Assembly: GCA_937925645.1 (NCBI GenBank)
Contig: CALAMB010000118.1
Coordinates: 1 to 6,241, forward strand
Length of the DNA: 6,241 bases
Direction of reading: 5' to 3'
Source: an uncultured Acidobacteriota bacterium
GTDB taxonomy: Bacteria > Acidobacteriota > JAAYUB01
Shown here piece after piece: positions 1 to 5,900 of this stretch. The position numbers and the translations under genes were made by a program. Positions within the stretch are counted from its first letter, which is position 1. Every line of letters begins with the position of its first letter. The notes under the pieces were generated by a model. The model worked only from the letters and a program-made list of their open reading frames with translations, was not told the DNA's origin and did not search any database.

Positions 1-789
1 TGGGTGCGCCTGACCGTCGCGGACAACCATGGCAGCGAGGAGTGGGCCGAGTTGTTCGCCTTCCGCGGATTCGGCGGGCGGCCGGCGGCGCCCAAGGGTC
101 CGGCTGACATCTCCGGCACGTACGAGAGCAGCTATTCCCTGTTCCACGTCCGCCAGCAGGGCACCGCCCTGGCCGGCTGTTACGAATTCAGGGAAGGCAT
201 CCTCGGGGGCGCCATCGAAGGCCGGGTCATGAAAATCCATTGGACGGAAGAGGGCGAGGGGAACGAAGGCCCGGCGATCCTGGTATTCGCGCCCGACGGG
301 AAATCGTTCCGTGGATACTGGTGGCGCGGGTCCGACAAGGACGCGGCGCCGGCGGGCAACTGGGACGGCGAGAAGGTGTCCGGCGAGGTGGGCGGCTGTC
401 CCCACTGGTCCGGCTCCGTGGGCGGCGAGCTGCAGAAGGATCTCGCCGCCGCCGGCCGCTCGCGGCTCTACGGCATCCTGTTCAACGTCGACTCGACGAC
501 GATCCGTCCGGAATCGAAGCCGGTGCTCGACGAGGTGGTCCGGATCCTCACGGCCGAGCCGGCGTGGCGGCTCACCATCGAGGGGCACACCGACTCGGCG
601 GGCGACGACGCGCACAACCTGAAGCTGTCGCAGGGGCGGGCCGAGGCGGTCAAGGCATACCTGGAGGGGCAGGGAATCGACGCGGGACGCCTGAAGGCGA
701 CGGGCCTCGGTGAAACGAAGCCCGTGGCGGAAAACGATACCGAGCTGGGACGCGCGCAGAACCGCCGGGTGGAACTGGTGAAGGAATAG
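1..789 (+). CDS. OmpA-family protein with discoidin-like tail and beta-rich middle domain (5' partial)
   Basis: The frame is open to the window edge (first codon TGG), so the start lies upstream; the GTG at 4 is internal. Numbering from that GTG, residues 1-24 (RLTVADNHGSEEW... ending FRGFG) look like the last strands of a discoidin/F5-8 type C domain. Residues about 36-135 are rich in Gly, Trp and aromatics with repeated G-x-Y and G-x-W patterns, resembling beta-barrel-like domains I cannot name. Residues about 155-261 are an OmpA C-terminal domain: YGILFNVDSTTIRPES, then GHTDSAG (194-200), NLKLSQGRAEAV (205-216) and NRRVEL (253-258). The Asp of GHTD and the Arg of SQGRA match the residues that hold diaminopimelate of peptidoglycan in known OmpA domains. 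The protein probably anchors the envelope to the cell wall while its other domains bind a ligand. Any signal peptide is outside the window. The OmpA call is secure; the other two domains are tentative. Confidence 0.88.
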   Translation, partial: WVRLTVADNHGSEEWAELFAFRGFGGRPAAPKGPADISGTYESSYSLFHVRQQGTALAGCYEFREGILGGAIEGRVMKIHWTEEGEGNEGPAILVFAPDGKSFRGYWWRGSDKDAAPAGNWDGEKVSGEVGGCPHWSGSVGGELQKDLAAAGRSRLYGILFNVDSTTIRPESKPVLDEVVRILTAEPAWRLTIEGHTDSAGDDAHNLKLSQGRAEAVKAYLEGQGIDAGRLKATGLGETKPVAENDTELGRAQNRRVELVKE

Positions 790-795
790 AAAGCG

Positions 796-824
796 ATCGG
801 CCGGATCCGGCGGATCCGGCCGAT
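796..824. terminator. Perfect 13-bp inverted repeat, likely bidirectional terminator
   Basis: ATCGGCCGGATCC at 796-808 is exactly complementary to GGATCCGGCCGAT at 812-824, with a 3-base GGC loop. It lies 6 bp after the OmpA gene's stop and 27 bp beyond the end of the peptidase gene that converges on it. This is the usual position for a shared terminator. Neither strand has a proper T tract after the stem (the minus strand continues CGCTTTCTATTCC, only mildly T-rich), so textbook intrinsic termination is not assured. The arms also contain a direct repeat of CGGATCCGG. Confidence 0.6.
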
Positions 825-851
825 GCGCATCTATCGCAATACTTCAATGTC

Positions 852-2780
852 TTATTGGCCGGCCTGTTTCTTGTCCAGCCGCGCCGCGATCTTCTCCATT
901 TCGCTCACCATCCCGTCGAACTGGCGCATGGCCGCCCGGACCGTCGCGGGATCGGACATGTCCACGCCGGCATCGCGCAGCGTGTCCAGCGGGAACTTGC
1001 TGCCGCCCGCCTGCAGGAACTTGAGATACTGCTGCTGCTCGGCCGGGCCGCCGGCCATCACCTTGTCGGACAGGGCCATCGAGGCCACGATGCCGGTGCT
1101 GTACTGGAAGACGTAGTAGTTCATGAAGAAGTGCGGGATGCCCGACCACTCGTACTGGATGTAGTCCTCCACGTTCAGCACCCCCTGGTCGTGGCCGTAG
1201 TAGGCGCGGGTGAGCTCGAGGTACTTCGCGTTCAGCCAATCGGGCGTGAGCGTCTGGCCCTTCTCCACGTGCTGGTGCATCGCCAGCTCGAACTCGGCGA
1301 ACAGCGTCTGGCGGTACAGGGTGGCGCGGAAACGCTCCATGTAGCCGTCCAGCAGGAAGAGCTTCAGCGCGTCGTCGGTTTCCGACTTGAGCAGCTCGTG
1401 CATGAGCATGTTCTCGTTGAAGGTGCTGGCGATCTCCGCGAGGAAGATGGGATACTGCGACGTGGGAAGCGGCTGGGTTTTGTTCGAGAAATAGGAATGC
1501 ATGGCATGGCCCAGCTCGTGGGCCAGCGTGGAGACGTCGCTGTAGGAGCCGTCGTAGTTCATCTTGACGTACGGGTGCACGCCGTAGACGCCGGACGAGT
1601 AGGCGCCCGACTCCTTCCCCTTGTTGGGATAGATGTCGATCCAGCGGTCGTCGAATGCCTTGGCCAGAGCGGCCGCGTAGTCGGGGCCGAGGGGCCGCAT
1701 GGCGGCCAGCACGAGCCGGCGCGCCTCGTCGAAGGCGTAGCGCTTCTCCACGGACTTGGCGGCCGAGGCGTAGACGTCGCCGTACTTCATCTCGGGGAGC
1801 CCCAGCAGCTTCTGGCGCAGGCGCAGGTAGCGGTGCAGCGGCGCCAGGTTCTCGCGGACGGTCTGGATCAGGTTATGGTAGACCGCCGGATCGATGTTGT
1901 TGCCGAAGAGGGCCGCGTTGAGGCAGTCGGTGTAATTGTTCACCCGGGCGCGGTACAGGTGCTGTTTCATGGCCGCGTCCTGGAGCACCGCGAGGGTGTT
2001 GACGTACTGCTTCTGGTTGTTCCAGAAAGCTTCCATCACCAGCCGGCGGTCGGCCGCGTTGGCTGAGGCGCGATGCTTCTGGTAGTTGGCCTGGTTCAGG
2101 ACCACCTTCGTTCCGTCGGACAGGGTGACCTCCGGCCGGGGGATGTCCAGGTCGTTGAGCATGGTGGCCGCCTGGCTCGGCGCGCCGGCGAACATGCCCG
2201 TGAGCGACACCAGCCGCTGCTGCTCGGCGGGGAGGATGTGGTCCTTCTCGCGGAGCACCCGGTCGAAGCCCACCTTCCATGGCGCCAGCCGCGGTTCGGC
2301 CTTGACGTAAGCGTCGATCGTCTCTTGGCCGAGCTTCAGGATGTCGGGATTCATGAAGCCGAGCTTGGACTGGAAGTTCACGAACAGCATCTGCAGCTCG
2401 CCCAGCATCTTCTTGTAGAGCGGATTGGCCAGATCGCCGTCACCCTGCAGGCTGGCGTAAATGAACAGGCGCATGGCGCGCTGCTGGATGCCGCTGAGCC
2501 AGTCGACGAAGGCATACATCCGGTCGGCCGATGCGGTCCAGTCTTTGGCCCGGGCGTCCAGCTCGGCGGTCATGCCGATCACGGCCTGCTTTTCCGCCTC
2601 CCAGGCGGCCAGGTCGGGGTAGATGTCCTCGACGCGCCACTTGTACGCCTCGGGCACCTGGTCGCGGGGCGTCGCCGAGTAATCGGGAATGTCCGGTCCG
2701 GCCGCCATCGCCATGCCCGTCAGCGCGAGCAAAGCTGTCAGGGCGAAGAGGGAGCGGAGGATGCGGTTGGTCACGATCAT
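852..2780 (-). CDS. Exported M3 family zinc metallopeptidase (oligoendopeptidase F-like)
   Basis: 642 aa. The start chosen is the ATG at 2780, preceded by AAGGAG five bases upstream; a longer reading from a TTG at 2813 has no such site and would bury the signal peptide. The product begins with a typical signal peptide: charged MIVTNRILR, a hydrophobic core at about 10-23, and AMA|AG cleavage near residue 26-27 with no lipobox cysteine, so a soluble periplasmic or secreted enzyme is expected. The gluzincin zinc site HELGH is at 421-425 (DNA 1506-1520). The third ligand is the Glu in FLAEIASTFNE at about 449. The conserved PepF substrate region IPHFFMNYYVFQYSTG lies at about 548-563. Length and motif order match the PepF/M3B family, which cleaves short oligopeptides internally. 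The family assignment is firm; the exact peptide specificity is not readable. It is transcribed away from the reductive-dehalogenase-like gene and ends tail-to-tail with the OmpA gene. Confidence 0.95.
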   Translation of the reverse strand: MIVTNRILRSLFALTALLALTGMAMAAGPDIPDYSATPRDQVPEAYKWRVEDIYPDLAAWEAEKQAVIGMTAELDARAKDWTASADRMYAFVDWLSGIQQRAMRLFIYASLQGDGDLANPLYKKMLGELQMLFVNFQSKLGFMNPDILKLGQETIDAYVKAEPRLAPWKVGFDRVLREKDHILPAEQQRLVSLTGMFAGAPSQAATMLNDLDIPRPEVTLSDGTKVVLNQANYQKHRASANAADRRLVMEAFWNNQKQYVNTLAVLQDAAMKQHLYRARVNNYTDCLNAALFGNNIDPAVYHNLIQTVRENLAPLHRYLRLRQKLLGLPEMKYGDVYASAAKSVEKRYAFDEARRLVLAAMRPLGPDYAAALAKAFDDRWIDIYPNKGKESGAYSSGVYGVHPYVKMNYDGSYSDVSTLAHELGHAMHSYFSNKTQPLPTSQYPIFLAEIASTFNENMLMHELLKSETDDALKLFLLDGYMERFRATLYRQTLFAEFELAMHQHVEKGQTLTPDWLNAKYLELTRAYYGHDQGVLNVEDYIQYEWSGIPHFFMNYYVFQYSTGIVASMALSDKVMAGGPAEQQQYLKFLQAGGSKFPLDTLRDAGVDMSDPATVRAAMRQFDGMVSEMEKIAARLDKKQAGQ

Positions 2781-2783
2781 GTC

Positions 2784-2791
2784 TTCTCCTT
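2784..2791 (-). promoter_or_regulatory. Shine-Dalgarno site of the M3 peptidase gene
   Basis: On the minus strand, CAAGGAGAAGAC immediately precedes the ATG at 2780, giving AAGGAG with a 5-base spacer. This near-consensus site decides the start codon in favour of the ATG over the upstream in-frame TTG at 2813. Confidence 0.75.
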
Positions 2792-2795
2792 GTCC

Positions 2796-2823
2796 TTGAA
2801 ATGAAGCCACCAAATCCTACTAT
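2796..2823 (+). promoter_or_regulatory. Candidate promoter for the reductive-dehalogenase-like gene
   Basis: TTGAAA at 2796-2801 (five of six to TTGACA) is followed after 16 bases by TACTAT at 2818-2823 (four of six to TATAAT); TATACG at 2821-2826 is an alternative with a 19-base spacer. If used, it would overlap the minus-strand promoter of the peptidase gene and leave a leader of about 100 bases before the ATG at 2931. This rests on sequence resemblance only. Confidence 0.3.
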
Positions 2824-2824
2824 A
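2819..2824 (-). promoter_or_regulatory. Candidate -10 element for the M3 peptidase gene
   Basis: The minus strand reads TATAGT here, five of six matches to TATAAT. It would place the transcript start near 2812 and give a short leader of about 30 bases before the ATG at 2780. It sits in one of the few AT-rich patches of a GC-rich region. No good -35 hexamer is visible at 16-18 bases upstream (CAGGCT at 17), so the call is tentative, and sigma factor preferences of this lineage are unknown. Confidence 0.35.
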
Positions 2825-2900
2825 CGAAGCCGCCGGCGGAAAGCCTGTTTTCGCGTCGGCGCGGCCCGCTGTCTGCGCGTGATGCGCCGGTCCCGGCGGG

Positions 2901-2914
2901 AACCGGTTGCAACC
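2901..2914. promoter_or_regulatory. Overlapping palindromes, possible operator
   Basis: AACCGGTT (2901-2908) and GGTTGCAACC (2905-2914) are both perfect palindromes and share GGTT, so AACC/GGTT half-sites occur three times in 14 bases. They lie within the leader region of the reductive-dehalogenase-like gene, where a dimeric repressor could bind. No regulator gene is present in the window, and a GC-rich intergenic region can produce such symmetry by chance. Confidence 0.3.
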
Positions 2915-2916
2915 TC

Positions 2917-2929
2917 CGGGCGAAGCCCG
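2917..2929 (+). other. Small hairpin abutting a start codon
   Basis: CGGGC (2917-2921), loop GAA, then GCCCG (2925-2929) form a perfect 5-bp stem ending one base before the ATG at 2931. No Shine-Dalgarno sequence is visible at the normal distance from this ATG. The hairpin occupies the place where one would sit, so it may limit initiation here or favour the ATG at 2943. Confidence 0.35.
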
Positions 2930-2930
2930 T

Positions 2931-4295
2931 ATGATGGGCCGCATGGCCGCATCGTATCTGCTCATCCTCAACCTGTTGCTCCTGGCGGCGGGCGTCGTGC
3001 TCGGCGGGCTCATGCTCGCCTCGGCCGTCCGCGAGCGGGCGTGGCGGGCCGCGGCGATCACCGCCGCCGGCGTGATCGGTAACACCGCGCTCTGGCTGGC
3101 GCTGGGGCGCTGGGGCGGCGCTCCGGCCGTAGGCTCGATGAACGTGGCGGCCCTGACCGGGGTGGGGCTGTTCGTGGCTGCGTCGCTGGTGCGGTTTTTT
3201 CCCCGAGCCACCTCGTCCGCCGGGTCTCCGGCCGAACGCTACGACGAGCGCGACCACATGTTTTCCCGCAACAACATGTGGCGGCACCCGGAGCTGGCCG
3301 AAGCCTATTACCGCGAGCACCCCGAGCGACAGGTCATTGACGCGGCCATTCAACGCAAACCCGCCCTCGGCGCGCCGGGCGGGCGATGGTACGATCCGGT
3401 GCAGACCCCGCTCGCCGAGGCGGCTTTCAACGTGCTGGAGCGCGCCCGGCCGTTGTCAGAGGGTGTTCCGGCGCCGGAGCGAACGCAGGCCGCGCCGGTC
3501 GAAATCGCCCGAATGATCGAAGCGGCGGCGCGGCTGTACGGAGCGGCCGATGTGGGATTTGCCGAACTCCGGGATTTCCATCGCTACAGCCATGCCGGAC
3601 GGCACGCCGCGCGGTGGGGGCGGCCCATCGAGCGGCGGCATGCCACGGCGGTGGTCCTCGTCGTGGCCATGGACTGGAACCGGATCGCCCAGGCGCCCGC
3701 CGCGCCGGTCATGGTGGAGTCGTCACGGCAGTACGTCGAGGCGGCCCGTATCGCCTGGGTGATCGCCGAGTACATCCGCCAGCTCGGCTGGGACGCCCGG
3801 GCCCACGTGGACGCCAACTATGAAGTCATCTGCCCCCCCCTGGCGCAGGCGGCCGGGCTCGGCCACGTGGGCCGCATGGGCATTTTCATGCATCGCGTGC
3901 ACGGCCCGTGCGTCCGGCTGGCCGTGGTGACCACCGACCTGGCGCTGCCGGCCACCCGCGGTGACCACTCGGCCATGGAACACTTCTGCGCCATCTGCCG
4001 CAAGTGTGCCGACAACTGCCCGGCGGGGGCCATCGAGCGGGGCGGGCCGCCCGTCAGCCGCGGTTTCGCCCACTGGAGCGTCGTGCAGGAGAAATGCTAC
4101 GGCTTCTGGCGCACCGCCGGCACCGACTGCGCCGTGTGCGTGAAGGTCTGTCCATACACCAAACCCGATACCGCCGTCCACCGCCTGGCCCGCTGGTACG
4201 TGAGCCGCAATCCGGTGAACCAGCGGCTGGCCCTCCTGGCCGACGACCTCCTCTACGGCCGTCGCCACCGTCTGCCGCCCGTTCCCGAAAACTGA
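2931..4295 (+). CDS. Membrane-anchored reductive dehalogenase-like corrinoid iron-sulfur protein
   Basis: 454 aa from the ATG at 2931; ATGs at 2934 and 2943 and a TTG at 2907 are alternatives, and no start has a clear ribosome site. Three hydrophobic helices lie at about 8-33, 39-59 and 72-90. The soluble domain follows: a family-typical MFSRNN...EAYYREHPE segment (110-133), ANYEVICPPLAQAAGLGHVGRMG (about 295-317, the corrinoid-domain core), a TTDLAL strand, then two [4Fe-4S] motifs, CAICRKCADNCP (Cys 353, 356, 359, 363) and Cys 389 followed by CAVCVKVCP (Cys 400, 403, 407). The KCYGFW spacing before the second cluster is the reductive dehalogenase pattern rather than that of epoxyqueuosine reductase QueG. 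In the family, the two clusters feed electrons to cobalamin to remove halogens. There is no twin-arginine signal; positive charges between helices 1 and 2 and after helix 3 suggest the catalytic part faces the cytoplasm. No rdhB gene adjoins it. Substrate and respiratory role are unknown. Confidence 0.88.
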   Translation: MMGRMAASYLLILNLLLLAAGVVLGGLMLASAVRERAWRAAAITAAGVIGNTALWLALGRWGGAPAVGSMNVAALTGVGLFVAASLVRFFPRATSSAGSPAERYDERDHMFSRNNMWRHPELAEAYYREHPERQVIDAAIQRKPALGAPGGRWYDPVQTPLAEAAFNVLERARPLSEGVPAPERTQAAPVEIARMIEAAARLYGAADVGFAELRDFHRYSHAGRHAARWGRPIERRHATAVVLVVAMDWNRIAQAPAAPVMVESSRQYVEAARIAWVIAEYIRQLGWDARAHVDANYEVICPPLAQAAGLGHVGRMGIFMHRVHGPCVRLAVVTTDLALPATRGDHSAMEHFCAICRKCADNCPAGAIERGGPPVSRGFAHWSVVQEKCYGFWRTAGTDCAVCVKVCPYTKPDTAVHRLARWYVSRNPVNQRLALLADDLLYGRRHRLPPVPEN

Positions 4296-4297
4296 TC

Positions 4298-4331
4298 CGC
4301 GGCTACGGTTCCATCGGCAGCCGCAGCCGCG
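4298..4331. other. Inverted repeat between convergent genes, weak terminator candidate
   Basis: CGCGGCT at 4298-4304 pairs with AGCCGCG at 4325-4331 (7 bp, 20-base loop). A second copy of AGCCGC at 4319-4324 offers a shorter-loop alternative. It fills the 39-bp gap between the stops of the reductive-dehalogenase-like gene and the carboxypeptidase gene, where a shared terminator is expected. There is no T tract on either strand and the loop is large, so this may be chance in GC-rich DNA. Confidence 0.25.
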
Positions 4332-4334
4332 CCG

Positions 4335-5834
4335 TCAGAGCGGGAGGCCGTACAGCGCGCCGTATTTTTCCCGGATGTAGCGGATGAAGTGGGCCGCGTC
4401 GGGCGGGGCGCCGGTGGCGCGGCGGATGAGCTCTGGCGCCGGGTGGAGCCGCCCCTGCCGGTGCACGCGCTCCCGCAGCCACTCCAGCGGCGCCTGAAAC
4501 CGCCCCCGGCCCACCTGGGCCATGAGATCGGGGATCTCGCGGAGCATGGCGTCGCGGAGCTGGGCGGCGTACAGGTTGCCCAGAGCGTAGGTGGGGAAGT
4601 AGCCGAAGGAGCCGATGGACCAGTGGATGTCCTGCAGCACGCCATCGCGATCCGTCTCCGGCGCCAGGCCCAGGTAGTGGCGGGTCCGCTCGCGCCACAG
4701 CTCCGGCAACTCACCGGTGCCGACGGCGCCGTTGACGAGGGCCCGCTCGATGTCGAAGCGCAGCAGGATGTGCAGCGAATAGGTGACCTCGTCGGCTTCC
4801 ACGCGCACCAGCGACGGCCGCACCACGTTGACCGCCCGCACGAACTCCGCCGCGGCGACGTCCGCCAGCTCGTCGGGGAACAGCGCCTGCAGGCGGGGGA
4901 AGTAGTGGCCCCAGAACTCGGGCGACCGTCCGATCATGTTCTCCCAGAGGCGGCTCTGGCTCTCGTGGATGCCCAGGGACACGGCGTTGCCCATGGGGGT
5001 GCGACGGTGCGCCGGGTCCACGCCCTGCTCGTACAGCGCGTGCCCCGCCTCGTGGATGGCAGCGAAGAGCGCTGACGGCAGGTAGCGCGGGTTGTACCGC
5101 ACGGTGATCCGCACGTCGTCGGCGTTGCCGATGGTGAACGGGTGGGCCGACTCGTCGAGGCGGCCGCGCTCCAGATCGTAGCCGAGATCGGCGATCAGCG
5201 CGCGGCAGAACGTCTGCTGGCGGGCGGTGTCGTACGTCCGCGTCAGGAAGTCCGTCCGCGGCGCCGGCGCCCCGGCCAGGCGGCCGATGATTTCCCGCAG
5301 TTCGCTGCCCAGCGGCTCGAAGACGGCCTGGACCGCCGCCGCGGTCATCCCCGGTTCGTACTCGTCCAGCAGCGCGTCGTACGGCTCGGCGGCGTATCCG
5401 ATGTGCGCCGCCGTCTCGCGGGCCAGCCGCACCAGCTCCTCGAGGTGGGGGGCGAACGAACGGAAGTCGTCGGCGGGCCGCGCGGCCTGCCAGACGTCGA
5501 ACGCCAGCGCCTTGGCTCTGGCGAAGGCCTGCACCAGGGCGGGCGGCACCCGGACGGCGCGGTCGCGGTCCCGGCGGGTCTCCCGCACGTTGGCGGCCTG
5601 AGCGGCGTCCGGGCCGGGTGTGTCCGCCAGGCGGTCGAGCAATTCGCCCAGCCGCGAATCGGTGAGCCGCTCGTGGATCAGCCCCGACAGGGTGGCCATC
5701 TGGGAGGCCCGGTCCTCGGCGCCGCCGGCGGGCATGGTGACCTGCTGGTCCCACTGGAGCCAGCCCTCAATCTGGTGCAGGTCGTGGATCTCGCGGATGC
5801 GGTCCAGAAATTCGGCGTAGTCGGTGCGAATCAT
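4335..5834 (-). CDS. M32 family metallocarboxypeptidase (carboxypeptidase Taq type)
   Basis: 499 aa, the usual length for the family, complete with both ends. The ATG at 5834 is preceded on the minus strand by GGAGG with a 4-base spacer. All M32 signatures are present: WLQWDQQVTMP near the N terminus, HPF (231-233), DVRITVRY (240-247), zinc site HEAGH (261-265), GIHESQSR with the third ligand Glu at 291, RVEADEVTY (344-352) and LQDIHWSIGSFGYFPTYALGN (400-420). M32 enzymes use zinc or cobalt to release residues one at a time from peptide C termini with broad specificity, usually not proline. No signal peptide or membrane segment is seen, so a cytosolic role in peptide turnover is likely. The gene follows a DUF4846 gene on the same strand after 66 bp and could be cotranscribed with it. 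No active-site residue is missing. Confidence 0.96.
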   Translation of the reverse strand: MIRTDYAEFLDRIREIHDLHQIEGWLQWDQQVTMPAGGAEDRASQMATLSGLIHERLTDSRLGELLDRLADTPGPDAAQAANVRETRRDRDRAVRVPPALVQAFARAKALAFDVWQAARPADDFRSFAPHLEELVRLARETAAHIGYAAEPYDALLDEYEPGMTAAAVQAVFEPLGSELREIIGRLAGAPAPRTDFLTRTYDTARQQTFCRALIADLGYDLERGRLDESAHPFTIGNADDVRITVRYNPRYLPSALFAAIHEAGHALYEQGVDPAHRRTPMGNAVSLGIHESQSRLWENMIGRSPEFWGHYFPRLQALFPDELADVAAAEFVRAVNVVRPSLVRVEADEVTYSLHILLRFDIERALVNGAVGTGELPELWRERTRHYLGLAPETDRDGVLQDIHWSIGSFGYFPTYALGNLYAAQLRDAMLREIPDLMAQVGRGRFQAPLEWLRERVHRQGRLHPAPELIRRATGAPPDAAHFIRYIREKYGALYGLPL

Positions 5835-5846
5835 CGGGCCTCCGGT

Positions 5847-5866
5847 GCCGGACCGCGGGGACCGGC
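5847..5866 (-). other. Interrupted hairpin upstream of the M32 gene
   Basis: GCCGG (5847-5851) pairs with CCGGC (5862-5866); after one A-A mismatch, two further C-G pairs close a four-base GCGG loop. It lies just upstream of the GGAGG ribosome site of the carboxypeptidase gene and could affect its translation or mRNA stability, but such structures are common at this GC content. Confidence 0.25.
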
Positions 5867-5877
5867 GGGGTTGGGAT

Positions 5878-5895
5878 CGCGCCTCAGCGGGCGCG
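5878..5895 (-). terminator. GC hairpin just after the DUF4846 gene
   Basis: CGCGCC (5878-5883) and GGCGCG (5890-5895) form a perfect 6-bp stem with a six-base loop, beginning 5 bases downstream of the DUF4846 stop codon (5901-5903). No T tract follows on the minus strand (ATCCCAACC), so it may be a weak or partial terminator, or a transcript-stabilising structure between two cotranscribed genes. Confidence 0.3.
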
Positions 5896-5900
5896 CGGCA

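Noticed and set aside
855..2804. Long plus-strand open frames (855-2066 and 2073-2804) opposite the M3 peptidase gene
   Set aside because: They are antisense to a gene with complete family motifs, translate to low-complexity Val/Gly/His/Arg-rich sequence without recognisable domains, and are expected from GC-rich third-position bias.
2781..2813. N-terminal extension of the M3 peptidase from a TTG at 2813
   Set aside because: The ATG at 2780 has a strong AAGGAG site and directly begins a signal peptide; the extension would overlap that ribosome site.
3723..4268. Minus-strand open frame of 181 codons opposite the dehalogenase-like gene
   Set aside because: It is antisense to the cluster-binding region of a clear gene and has no recognisable motif or ribosome site.
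2931..4295. Epoxyqueuosine reductase (QueG) as the identity of the 2931-4295 product
   Set aside because: QueG is a soluble protein without three N-terminal helices, and the KCYGFW...CAVCVKVCP spacing of the second cluster matches reductive dehalogenases rather than QueG.
852..5834. A single peptidase operon or island linking the M3 and M32 genes
   Set aside because: Although on the same strand, they are separated by an oppositely oriented 1.4-kb gene, so cotranscription is not supported.
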